A stretch of DNA of 64,000 nucleotides from NCBI GenBank assembly GCA_029339505.1, contig JAQISU010000123.1, positions 6,499,501-6,563,500 on the forward strand. Direction: 5' to 3'. Positions 49,001 to 62,600 of this stretch are shown in pieces. Below the pieces are notes generated by a model. It was not told where the DNA came from, ran no database searches, and saw only the letters and a list, made by a program, of their open reading frames with translations. The stretch comes from Unio delphinus (taxonomy: Eukaryota > Mollusca > Bivalvia > Unionida > Unionidae). The stretch's first letter is position 1. Each line of letters opens with the position of its first letter. The position numbers were made by a program, and so were the translations under genes.

Positions 49001-52000
49001 CCACCCGCCTTATAAGGCCACTTTCCCGGTGCAGCAGGGGTGGCCGTATAATAGGGGAACTACTGTATTTTATTAAATATTTTAGATAATTGAGAATTGA
49101 GGAATTTGTGATTTTTTTTGCATGCAGTGTGAATTCGTGAATCACTAAAAAAGTCATGAAATTCACACCAAAACTGTGAGGGTTGGCAGCTAAGATAGTA
49201 CATTAAAACCTGTCTTAAAAGATCAGTTTTGCAAGACAACCTATCATGAAAGCCAAGATTTTAATAGATGGACTATTATTTTTGTTTAGTTGGATAGGGA
49301 ATATTGTAATAAAATCTAGCAAGAAACTGTTTAAAAAAAACCTACATTGTGTTTGCAAAGAATCAGTCTCTCAAAACCAATCTGACTATATCACTCCAAA
49401 CTATCTCTTTAAGTTTCATGACTGTGTATGCAAACAGCAGAAGAAAAATATGATATTATAATCACTAGAGTGCAATGAATAGATCACAGTGATTTGTCTT
49501 TGGTGGTAATAACAATTTTTTTAGTCATATCACTATGATGTCTGCTGTGAGGCAGTTTATAGTGATGTCTAGCACTGGGGCTTCATGCCACAGACATGTA
49601 GCATGACGTCCCACCCAGTCACATTATCCTGACACCAGGCCAACCAGTCCTAACACTAACCTCTTAATGCTGAGCATCAAGCGAGGCAGCTATTAGTACC
49701 ATTTTTGTAAATCTGTTGTATGACTTGGCCGGGGATCAAACCCACGACCTACGGCTTCCACAGCAGACGCTCTAACCACTAGGCCACCACAGAAATTATA
49801 AGCACTAATTACGTTTCATCACTGTATATGTACCAGAGTAATGAACTTACCTTTTTCTTCACTTTATTGAAGATTTCTTCTGATGGCAATGGATAGTGCT
49901 TATCAATGAAATCTCTCTATAAATAAAATAAACTGATCATTATTTTGCCACAGATATTAAGTACTCAGTTCAAATTGTAATTCTTTAAGTACAAAAAAAA
50001 CATCGTGGCATTATATCGGGTTATCTGCGTTGACATAGTGATGTGTAGTCTGCATATTTAGTTTGAATATGGTTCTAAATTGAGCAAGGAATTCTTAATA
50101 ATCTTGCATATATTACCACATTTTCCCGCCTATAAGTCGATTTGGAGTATAGGTCGAATTCACCAATTTTGTAAATTTTCCATCCTTCATCTATATATAA
50201 GTCGATTCGGAGTATAAGACAAGGTCAATATCTTGGCTTCGTATTTTACACTAGTAATGGTATCGTTGTATGATATTCCATATTACCGGCAATCGTGAAA
50301 TTGCATTACCGTTGCTAACATACTTGTGATTTTACTTCTGCTATATTCTGTTATCAATTGACACAGCTGAATAAACAGTCCATGCTTGTTTTATTATAAT
50401 TGAAAGCACATCCATGATGTAGTTCATTTTATTACCTGTAGGTATGAACATAACTTATATAAACTTTGAATGACACAATCCATATACAGTCAATTCGGAG
50501 TATAAGATGAAGATCTGACTTTCAAGTAAAAAAGTATCGACTTATAGGCTGGAAAATATGGTACATGTGTTATGTATATTTGATTTAAGTCATTTATTTT
50601 TAATTGTTTGTTTGTCAGATTAAAATTTAACATTTTAAGTTTAAGATTCATTCATGGGGAGATATTTCTTTTTAAAAGTGGGATGAATTGTACTTCACAA
50701 ATAAACACCAGATGTTGACCTCATTTCTGACATGGCTTCAGAGTTGTAAACAAGCTTTTAAAATGATTGTTTGATTCCAAGGACATTATGGAGCTTTGTT
50801 ATAGACATCTTTCTATTTTTAGTTGGGTCATATGGTGTGCACGAGATTTTTTTAACGTAAATTTGTTCTAAACATTCTAGAAGATCATGTGACCCCTTCC
50901 TTGTTTACGTAAAAACAGGTATATAAATGATGTTTAAGAGCGAACTATTTAGTAGAAGTTGGGCTGTTAGAATATGAAGTTGTATTGTTTTGAGTTTTTT
51001 TAAATTACCTTGTATTGGAAATTATTTCAATTTGTTTGGATCAAGAGGATTTATTTTGTTATTTATCTGGAAAATAATTGTGCTTATTGAATTTCATAAG
51101 ACCAGAACTGACTTCATCACGTGACATCGTCTTCCATCTTGGATGCTACACTAAGATTCGAACTGGGAATTATTTGGACATTTTATTACCAGGACTTTTG
51201 CAATTTCACCAGTGGATTACATTTTGAATTATTTTGGGATTAATTTTGGAATTGATTCTTAAAACCCTAGTTTTTATTTTCTTTTCTGGAAAATATTTGT
51301 GCTCAATAAATTGTTTATTAAGTTTTTACAAACTTGTTATTTTCACTCTTTCTATGTTACTGTTTATTCGAGCCTAAGCACGTAACACATGCAAAATTAG
51401 ACTTACATAAATAGTTCAATGGAATGGTATTTACCTCTTAAGTTTTGTAGTGGATTTAAATGTGTCAAAAAATAACCAAACTTTGGTTGATTTCATTCTC
51501 TCCCCATCCCAACCAGCATAACATCAATGTACTCTTACACAAAATATATGTATCAGGCAATTAAGATACAAGTTGTACATGTGCAACTATGTTAAGTGCA
51601 ATAGATATCAAAGAATTTCAGCAAAGATAGAATCATCACTGACAATGAAATAAGTTATTACCATGTGTCTGAGCAACATTTCTGACTGTTTTTGTGCTTC
51701 GGTTAATTTTGCTTCCAACTGCATCAGAAGACTGCAAGAAATATGTCAACAGGTATGAAAAAAAGTATGATCAATTGTTTTTAGGAATTGAGTGAAAGTC
51801 TTTTGTAAAGCTAGGAGCAGATACAGTAACATATTGATGCCCTCCTATTCAGCAATCAAAAGGCGGTCTCTCATGAAAGCTGAAGATGGGTAATTCAATC
51901 AACATAGTACAGAAATGTATTACAGAATTCTTCCTAAAATGGAAGCTCAAGGGATCAAATATTACGTTTTGTGGTAGGTGTTCTGCATATTACGTTTGAA

Positions 52001-53623
52001 TATTGTTCTAAATTGAGCAAGGAATTCATAATAACCCTTCTGAGCATATATCCTTGTTACAGAAGTACCTGCTATGACAGATTTCAATGAACTTTGGTGT
52101 ATATAACGTTGACTCTCAAGGTGGTGGGAAGGGAAGGGTGCATATCTTCATGGTGGTTCATGCAATCCTAATCTGATGGAAAATATAACGAACCCAAATA
52201 CACAAGAAATGAATGAATTAGCATTTTCCAGTAATTAAACTTTAGGCGAACTACAAGTCTGAATCCATATGTACATGTATGACACTGATTCTTAATGAAA
52301 GAATTATGAATATTCAAGTAACAACCTGCTCGTGATAAACAAGAAAATTGATGTCTTTCATATTTCTACACTAGACTGCTAAAAAAACAAATACATCTGC
52401 AAGCTTTTGTTGTTGTTGTAAGGTTTAATGCCATTTTTCAGCATACTATAGGCTATACATGGCAGCCAGTATTAATGGTGGAGGAAGAACCCGGGAAAAC
52501 CCTAGCAAGAACCACCAACCCATGAGAAGCTACTGGCAAGCTTTCTCACATACCCACATTGGGCGAATCTGAGACTGAACCCACACAGACAGAGGTGAGA
52601 TGGCCATAATGGAGAGTGCTTTAGATAACTCAGCCACTCAGCAATATTTCACATAGACTGCAGATTTTCTCTCAAAAGTCTAAAAGCAAAAATTTTGATT
52701 ATTATGAAGTATAAAGTCAGAATGGACCCAAGGTCATGTGATGTATGCAATATGAACAACAAGCTATCTGAGTTGTCATGGCCATGTGTTGTCTGCAACC
52801 TAATATGCTGAACTGTCATGGTCAAGTGTTGTCAGCGACCCAGGTATCATCCTAGGCTTTGCCAATGTCACCAATTGTGATTTATTTACTTATTGGCAAC
52901 AAAATTTACCATCTGGCAATGTTTATGGTGACTGCCTTTATGGCTGTTTAATTTGTACATACAAACATGGATTTAGAGTGGAGAATTTCAAGGGGACCAT
53001 GAAAGGAAGCCACAAACATGGATTCACAATGCACTGGAATATATCAGTTACATAAACAAATCCTTTGTTCGTATTGACAAACCCATCTATACAGTGCATT
53101 GTTGCATCTGCTTATGTTGACATCTGGCCTGAGTACTGTATGCTATAATACCAAGGCCAAAGAAGGAATTGTTTAAAAAAAAGTTTTCAATATACTGGTC
53201 CAGTAGTATGGAACAATATTCCCAGCAACATAAGGCAGGCTCCTAGCATTTCTTCATTTCATAATCAATGTCTTAAATGGATTAAATCTTTAGAAAATTG
53301 AACAGTGCTAGTACCAAAAAAAAAAAAAAATACTGCCTGCTTGTCTGTTGTTTTTTTTTTTTTTTTTTTGCATCATTTTCAAAGCTGAATGTTTCAACAC
53401 AGAATGATATTTTTTATGTTTCTTATATGTTTTTGTTTTTACAGATGACTGTGCATGTGTTCCAGGCTTGATACTTTGAAATTTAAAATTCCTCAATTAT
53501 TTAGCATTGAGCCAGACTCTTCACATCATGTTGTATGTATTGTATATATTGTACATAACAGATAGAAGGTCTCAAGGTAGATTAGTTCTGTAACTAATTG
53601 AGTTACCTTATCTAAATAAAGTC

Positions 53624-53677
<54 letters not shown>

Positions 53678-56600
53678 CCAATCAAGTCCAATAACATTTT
53701 TTAAATAAAAAAAAACAAACAAATATAGTAAATAATCATATTAAATAAATTGAGCTAGTGGAAAAATTACCTGACATGGGCTAAGTTAACATATATGTCA
53801 AAGTGATGGGTCTGATGGTACATAAAAAAGAAATGCCTGCAAAGAAATCTGCTTTATATGAGTCTAATTATCATGATTCTTATAGTACCCTATGCATGTG
53901 GTTACTAAACATTATACTATAGCAAACACAGGACATTGTTAACCATGCTAAACTCCGTGAAATCACAGCATAGAAAAATAAACAAATTCATAAATCCACA
54001 GTTAATACATGGGTGAAACTTGATTTCTCTACATAGCTAAACTATAATAGATATGTAGTGAAAAGTCTGTATCCTATTTAATATGGAACAGATTTTGATG
54101 GCAAGATAGATATTCGTGAATAAGACACCTCTTGCCCAGTGTTTCCCCATAATTTGAAAGAAGGCTGCTTAATTCCATACTGCTTAAGTCCACATGTTCT
54201 TCCTATTTCCAGTAATAAGCATGAGTTTAATGATGATATCGTTATTAACATGGGGAAGACCCTTTTGTGATTTGATCTAGTACAGGGGAAAACAGTGGAC
54301 AAAGCAGAAATGAAAGTTGTTTACATCTGTAAAGCTGACTTCACATAAAGATACATTCATGTTGTTTTGAACTATTCCCAATGCTCATAATGTATTACCA
54401 CTTTGATAATTTTCAATGACAAAAGAGATACTGTCCATAAGAGAAGAAAGCAAATTTTTTAGTAAATTACGTTTCTCCGAGAATACTTACCCGATCACAT
54501 TACTTTAGGGATATAAGCCTGCTAGCTCGCGAATCCAGCCCTACCAAAAGATGAAAATTGGTCTTTTCAGTCTATGTCATATAGACAAAGGGCAATAACT
54601 CTTGCCCCTTACCTCCCCTTGCCACCCGCTAGGTGTCGCTAGTTTTTAAGCTGAGCGGTATATAATATACGAGGATGCTCGCATGGCGGGGTGGTTGGTA
54701 GGGTTTCTTAGTAATGTGATCGGGCTTTTTCCTTTGAATACGTTCCCCGATCACATTACTTTAGGAGAATAAGAAATAGGAGGAGGGAATGCGGAGCATC
54801 CGACCTCCACCCCGGGTATCCTCTAGGGAATGATGGCTGGATTCCCCATGTGAACGATAACCCGGTCTCCTAATTTTCAATCAGCAACACAGCCCAGGGT
54901 CATGTGATATGTGACCCCTTTATACGGTTAAGAAGATAGTTATTAAAATCTTCTTATCTACAAAAATTTATCTGGCGAATCCAGCGAAGCTAATAGGCTG
55001 TGCTGATTGTTGCACATAGGTCTGGTGGGCATCTGGGCTGCCAACACCGGACCTACCAGAATCAAGGTTTGCCTCTGCGAGTACAAATCTTGAAGATAAA
55101 ACTGGAGAAGGTTGACTCTGCATGCCAGCCAACAGCTTCTATAAAGTGACTCTGATTTTGTGAATCCTCAGAGTATGCCGAGCGTATAACCCACTTCAGC
55201 CATGAAGCAATGGCTTGAACGGTGATATCTCATGTCCCAGCTATCACCAGAAGAAAGAGGTGCTTGCATGTGACCTGACTCACCTCTATGCATTTAAATG
55301 GTGCTAGAGTGCACAAACAGGATCTTGCATGGCTGCTGATCCGGACTTATCTATAAAAGAAAGTGAGCTAATGACGACTCGTTGATTGCCAATGGTTTGT
55401 AACCTATTTTTCGGTTATGAAGCCTGGCTGCATCACGAGGACCACCAAGCCATCTGATCTGAAAAGAAGATAGTTTGGGTCACTAGAAAGAACCTGTAAC
55501 TCACTCACCCTGCATGCTGAAGCTAAGACTATCAAGAAACCCAATTTGTATGATAGTAGTTTGAACGAATTGTGGGTTAAAGACTCAATACTGTCTGAAT
55601 TGAGTCATGTTAAAACCCAGGACAGATTCCATTTGGAAACAAGGTGGAAGAATATTAGTCGATTGAACTCTAAAGTGGCTAAACGATCTGACAGATCTTT
55701 GTCATAGCTGATAGCACATGTACCAGAATGGCGGAATGTGTCTGATATCATGGAGCGGTAGCATTTGATAATAATTGGGACCAGCTGTTTCTCCTTGAAA
55801 AGCCAGAGAAAAGTCAACCAGTTGAGGGATTGTGACACTCAGAGGAACAATGTGAATGATATGATACCAGTCCCTGAAAACATGCCACTTGCCCTCATAA
55901 GCCTTCAGAGTAGAGGGCCTTCTTGCTCTCGAGATTCTCTCCACAATCGAAGATTTAAATTATCATGCAAGGCTGTCTGGACAAGAGCCAAGCTTGAAGA
56001 TAAAGATGGTCAGGACAGGGGTGGAACACCCCTGGCCACGGTTGCTTGAGAAGACTTGGGCTGACTAATCTTCCTGGGTAGATCTATCGCCAGATCGAGT
56101 AGATCGGAGACTCAGGAGTTGTTCCATCTGAGAGGGGCAATCAGAACCATCTGACAGTTCTGACCCCTTAATTTCTGGATTTTTTTCAGTACCACGACCG
56201 TGGGAGGGTAGGAGAATGACCACAACCCTTCCCAGCTGATTGACCGAGTATCCACGGCCCAAGCTAATGGGCCTGGAACCTGTGAGACGAAGGTGGACAA
56301 CTTACGATTCCACCTTGTTGCAAAAGATCGATCATCGGACGTCCCCAAAGAGTGTCGATTGGAAGAAAGCCCGAGTGATGGAGTGACCATTCCATGTGAA
56401 TGACTAGATAGAGTGTCAGCCAAGACATTGAGTCTGCCAGGAATGTGTCTGATTTGTACATTGAGGTGGAGATAATCCTAATCAGTGTAGAAACTGCCAG
56501 ATCAGATTTCACAGGTCTGGTGATTGGTGCCCCCTTGTTTTAAGGAGGCAAGTCACCACCACAAAGTTGTCTGACATAAGGAGGACAGATTGCAATAAGA

Positions 56601-59600
56601 GTTGATCCTACCAGAAATGAAAGGCATTGATGACAGCCGTTATTTCTGAAAGGTGATGAAGAGAGGGCTCGCCCCTGGCACCCTTGTGCCGCTGACGGCA
56701 TCGATGTCCGGCAACAGGTGGGTACCCCAACCGTAGGTACTAGTGGCGGAACATACTGTTATCTCCGCCTGGGGTATCTCCAGAGTAATCCCTGTGGACA
56801 GCCCACAGGGGTTGTGTCAGTGACTCGAGAATGATCGTATCTCTGGCGTGAGCATGATTGTGGGATCGAAGGGACTTAAAAAGGGCGCCATTACACTAGC
56901 AACTTCCTATGTAAAGGGTGCATAAAAAGACAGCTGAGCGGGATCAAGTCCGCTGCCGCATTGAATAATCCGAGGAGCTGCAACTCTCTCGCTGAAATGC
57001 GCCTCCTGTTGGAAACGGACACTACGAGTGCAATTATCTGGATGATCGCAAACTCGTGGAAGCCTTACCAGATTCAGATCGGGGAGAAACTCCGCACCCA
57101 GATGGACCAAAACTCTGGGCTGGACAGAGATCAGACTTTATCCAGTTCACGAGAAAGCCTATGTGATGTAAAGTGATATAAGATCGTTTCTGCCTTTGAG
57201 CAGAGTAGAACTTAACATATGTTTCTGGAGGATGTCGTCCAAGTATACTGCCGACACTATAGATGAAGTCGAGTGGAACAGGGTGACGACGTAATCCATA
57301 ACCTTGGTACAAGCCCAACGGCTGAAGTTGAGGCCAAAAGGTATGACCTGGAACTGATAAACCGAGTCCCGACAAGCACAACGGAGAAATGTCCGTGACT
57401 CGTGGGATAGGGTCGTGAAAATGTGTGTCGGTCATATCTAGACTGACAGCATACCCGTCGGATGGCTTGATCACGTCATTGCCACATTGAAGTTCAGGGT
57501 GGTTGAGGCGGCTCAGGTCGATGAACGGCCTCTGGAGAAGAAACAGCCATGAATAAAACCCCAGCTATTGCAGGTTTATTAATATATACATATATATAAA
57601 GGCATCCTTCTCCCGATCTGACGATACATCCGTGAAGAGGGGAGAGGAGGACGTGGGAGGGGATGGATAAATGAAGTCCAAAGTCCCTCCAAAATGACCT
57701 GAATCACCCAAATGTTGTGAGGTAATAAAGTGGTCCAGTGGTCCTGAAATTGCAGGAGGCTGCTGCCCACAGGTAGGCAGTCCGCTGGCGGTGGACAGGG
57801 TGTGTCAACGTCTAGAGTTAGGAGGCGTGAAGGCAGAGAAACTTGGGTTCTTGCCGCCTCCGCATGGTTGCCGCCTAGCTTGATTAGAATGTTGGCTCCC
57901 AGCATTGGATTGGGATCTATATTACACATTTGATTGTAAGGATCCCTTTTCCCTGGTCCGCCCATCATCCCTCCGCTGTGTCAGGGGATGATTGTTTCGA
58001 AACGCCTGCGAAAGTTGGGCGACGAGTTGGAGGGGCAGTTCCTGAGTTGCCTGCCTCCGAACTTGTTCAATTTTCCCACAAAGTATAAAGGTGACCCACT
58101 TACAGGCTTCACGTCGTATCAGGTCGAAGTTGGCAGAAGCAGTCAACACGTTGGTCATGGAGTGGTGAGCTGCCCTGTTAACGACTCTAGCAAGCCAGGC
58201 CATCACTTCACAAGTGTGGTCATGGCCGGATTTGCCTAGGGAGTTGGAAAAAATGGTTAGTGAAGCCAAGTCTAACAATGAAAACGTATCAACCACGTTT
58301 CGGACTAGCTTTGACGTGGCATTGGAGATCAGTACTGAAAGCGTCTGATGGAGTTTATGTACCAGCTACACTAGAACGACGCTGGAAGTTAGGTTCCTGA
58401 ATTTTTTACCGACTGGGGAAGAAGCAGGAAGGACATTGTCTCTTCCTCCCATTCAAGATCTACAGATGCCTGAACTGTGTAGTCTTGAACGGCAGTATGA
58501 GGTGGTGGGCATTCTGAAGTTCCCAACAACCTATAAAAAAAATTTTTGTGGCCGTGGCGCTAAGCTCATTCCGGTCCATGACCGGATCTGTGTACGGCTG
58601 AAAGTGTATCGACACACTCACTGAGTGCTGAGTCGTGTTCTGGTCAACTCGGGCATCCACTCGAAACTGAATTGTCAAATGCTTGTGTAGTGTAGCGAGC
58701 ACTGCACGCACTGCTACCATTCGCTCAGAGGGAACGTTGGTTCTGGTACAGCTTGCATATCTGTATAGCATACCAGGTGACATAGATGACGCAATTCCGT
58801 CATAATTGACACTTTCACTGAATCTCCCTTGTGGAGAAGCCGTGAACATATGGACGACCGGCACTAACGGCTGATTGTCTGGCGAATGGTCAGCCTGAAA
58901 GTCATGTTCTGGTAAAGCTGCCATATCTGGGTAGTGCTTACCAGGTGGCATAGATAACTCAATTTCGTCATCTTTGATAATGTCACTAATTCTCCCTTGT
59001 TTTAAAATCACACCGTCACGTATTTGACGTCCGGCAATGCCTACTGATTTGACTGGCATATGGTCGGCTGGAATGTCGGCGACGGTCTGGCTATGACCGG
59101 CACCTGCCTCTCGAATGGTCTGGTTGGACGGAGAGATTCATCTATAACATCTCTGTCATGGTAGTGATATGTAACCAGTAGTACAGATTGACAGACGGAT
59201 ACATTACTATAATCTCCGTAAATCCGATCTGGTCGGATTGCGGTATGATTAAAGTCCCCATGCTGGTACAGCGGTACAGCCGGACAGACAGTTATGTCAC
59301 TAAAAGTCTCCGGAAGGTTGTGCGGCCGGTGCCGGCTGGACGGCCGGTGTCTGCTGGGCTGGACGGCCGGTGTCTGCTGGGCTGGACGGCCGATGTCGGC
59401 TGGAAGGTCAGCTGGTGCTGGCTGGGCTGGACGGCCGGAGCCGGCTGGAAGGTCGGCTGGACGGCCGGTACCTGCTGGGCTGGACGGCCGTAGCCAGCTG
59501 ATGCCAGCTGGACGGTCGGCTGGTTTGCGTGTCATGTGGTCCGCCGGAATGTCGGTGACGGTCCGGCTATTACCGGTACCAGCCGCTGTCATGGCTTGGT

Positions 59601-62600
59601 TTGACAGATAGATTTCTCATGAAATCTACGTCATAATATTGGCATGTTGCCTGTGGAACAGCTTGACGGGCAGATTTGGCACTAAAATCCCCGTAAATCA
59701 TAGTTGGTCGGACCGTGTTACAATACCAAGGGACGGCTGGACAGCTGGCTGGACGGCCGGCTCGTGCATAATGAAATGGATGAAATAGAGCCTGTAAAAA
59801 CCCTTTGCGTCCTGACCTACAGGCCCGAAAACCATGCACGGACTTGCGGGGGAACTTACGCCCACTGGGCAGCCTAAAATTGGGAGAACACTCCCCAAAT
59901 GTACTCAACTACGCATCTGTTCAAAGGCGGACTGTTGTACCATGTCAACATAATTTTTCTCCATTGCCACATTGCCAACACCCATTTGCCGTTTCTACCT
60001 TCGTTGTCGACGTTGCTACTGAAATGACAAAAGAAGAGAACAAAGAAAAAACTAAAAATTTAGCATATTATTTAAATTGATAATACTATAACCGTTATTA
60101 ACGGAGGTGTCACATTATTCCATGCCATGTTAACTCTTAATGACAACACTAGTTACCGCCATGAGCGTGTTGCAACTGGTCGTTCAAAGACGAAGTCTAC
60201 TGAAACAACAAAGAAGATAAACAAAGCACAAATTAGCAATTCAGCACGCTATTAAGTCGCTATTACCATAACCGTTACTAACGGAGGAAGCGAAATGATT
60301 TAGTGTCGCGTGAACTCGTAACTACAACACGAAGTCCGCCATTAATTAGTCGCATCTCGGTCGTTCAAAGACGAAGTCTACTGAAACGACAAAGATAAAA
60401 CAAAGCACAAATTATCAATGCATTAAGTTATTAATTCGCTATTATCATAACCGTTACATACGGAATAAGCGAAATTATTTAGTGCCGCATGTAGTACATG
60501 CTAGTACCGCCATAATCGTGCTCTGACCACGTTGCAACCTGGTCCGAAGTCTAGAAAGGTGATAAAGTCACTCAAAATTGGAAAATATTGTAAAATAATG
60601 TATACAACCTGCAGAGGAATGATTATCCAACACAGTAATTCCAACTTTAACTTCGGATGGTCAGAATTTACACTAAGATGGCTTGGATTCATTGGAAGTG
60701 TAATTGTACGTGTTTGCACAGAACAAGCGAAGCTTAAAAACTAGCGACACCTAGCGGGTGTCAAGGGGAGGTAAGGGGCAAGAGTTATTGCCCTTTGTCT
60801 ATATGACATAGACTGAAAAGACGAATTTTCGTCTTTTGGTAGGGCTGGATTCGCGAGGTAGCAGGCTTATATCCCTAAAGTAATGTGATCGGGGAACGTA
60901 TTCAAAGGAGAAATGGTTGGGCTATCATAGAACAATGGATGGATGGATGAACCCCTAATGTTCAGATTGATTCAATAAATTTTAAATTTATCTGCAATTC
61001 ACCCGAAGAGAGCAAATGATGTAAGTGATGGACTTTTTCTGGGCTAACATTAGTAGGGATGAGAAACAAACCCCTGTGATGATGAGAAAATAATGTGCCT
61101 GCATGAAGGCTGCACACACAAAGTGCAGCTACTAGATGTGAACATAAAATACCCCATTAACATATTAACCCCTGGAGCTTTTTGCTGTTTTCTCATGAAA
61201 TGCGAGTAGGAAACACATTTTGGGGACTATTTCTGAATACATCACAATACATTGACTTCCAAGCAATATTCTATTAGACAAATGGCTAGTTGTGCTAAAC
61301 TGCATTATGTTGCTATGATAGTGAATACAACACAATGAGCATAAAAAATACCAGGTCTATCTTGATTGTTTCAAACCACATAAATTTAGGAAAATACATT
61401 ATTGTACAGCTTTTGTCTGAACAGTAAAAGGCATAAAACAGAAATTCTAGCCCCAAAAAAAACTTTGGTGTCTGAAAATATGCAAAGAATATGGTAATCA
61501 TTATAATTGAGGATTGGCTGATCCATGGTTGCCACACTTTTCGAATATAAATTTACAGGGCTTATCCAGTTTTTTTTACTGAATGAAATTAATTTTTGTC
61601 AAGGTTAACATATGACCATTACTGAATGGAATTAAAGAACATTTTGGATTATAAAACATGCATTTTCCAAATCTGAAGAGGTTTCTCTTTCAAGACTCTC
61701 CAAAACACAAATGTCAGAAAAGATGATTATTTACAAAACCACAAAATGAGTCACACGAAACAAATCTGACAATATTCCTATAAATTGGCATTTAAAGCCA
61801 TTTCAATGTACAAATAAAAATTCAACTTTACTTTGCCGAACTGCATTATTTTGCTACATGGAAACAACAAATTGTGCATAAATAAATAAATTTTAAAAAA
61901 TTAAAAAATTCAAACCTTTACTTTTAAAGAATTCTAGATCAATATATGTGCATATTATACAAAGTAAGCCTTTCCCATTACAGTATGACGAAGAAGAAAA
62001 AAAACAATAAATGCAAAAGTATTAGAATCTGGTCTTGTAACGAAAAAGTTGAACCATGAATTTATGTGTGACAATAAAATCTCAAGCAAGATTTTTCAAC
62101 CAACCGAAACTCCCTAAAAGACATTTACAAAAGATATGATTTAAATTTTGACAAAAGACATTCAAAATCATATACTGTTGTATAAACAAAGACTCAGTTT
62201 TCTATAAAATTAACTTGTCTTCATGAAGTTCAATAAACTAGTCCCCAAACCTGTATTGATACATTGGCTCTTATCGTTTCTTAATAAATACAGTAAAAAA
62301 AAGGGATGACAATTTCCCATTTCTCCTGCGTTCTATTTAAGATCTGAAACCAATACCTCAAGCTACATGTCAATGTGTAATAGTTTTGCACTTAAGTTAA
62401 GCACAGAGATTCAAAATGTTCCTAATCAAGGTTTCCTATGAATATTACAACCAAATTTTTCATATTTGGAACTTTAAGATGGAGTGTGGGTTCAAAGCAA
62501 TAACATATAAAAAATTTAAATTCTGCTGCCACCATAAAATAGCATACCAGCAGACCTAGCAAATTTAAACTATGTTATATCAACATTTACCTGCATGAAA

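Larger units (their letters stand above)
54472..60913 (-). mobile_element. DIRS-type retrotransposon with inverted ends and internal complementary region
   Basis: A 6.4-kb unit with inverted termini of about 180 bp (54472-54652 and 60735-60913). On the minus strand it shows, in order, a repeat-rich leader, gag-like relics, RT, RNase H and a tyrosine recombinase. Next to its 3' terminus (54708-54766) is a short sequence made of the complements of both outer ends, the internal complementary region that defines DIRS elements and serves to close the circular intermediate. As expected for recombinase-made insertions, no clear target duplication is seen. All genes are broken. It lies in a CENPK intron. 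Confidence 0.9.

Noticed and set aside
49246..49461. 71-codon ORF with a hydrophobic start
   Set aside because: Lies inside a CENPK intron on the other strand; no family signs, composition like the surrounding intron.
45990..49760. tRNA genes suggested by A- and B-box words
   Set aside because: Each is followed by the same long body, so these are SINE heads. The stems of a working tRNA cannot be drawn.
59188..59611. Trp/Gly/Ala-rich plus-strand ORFs
   Set aside because: Read through the GC-rich minisatellite of the DIRS element, antisense to its genes.
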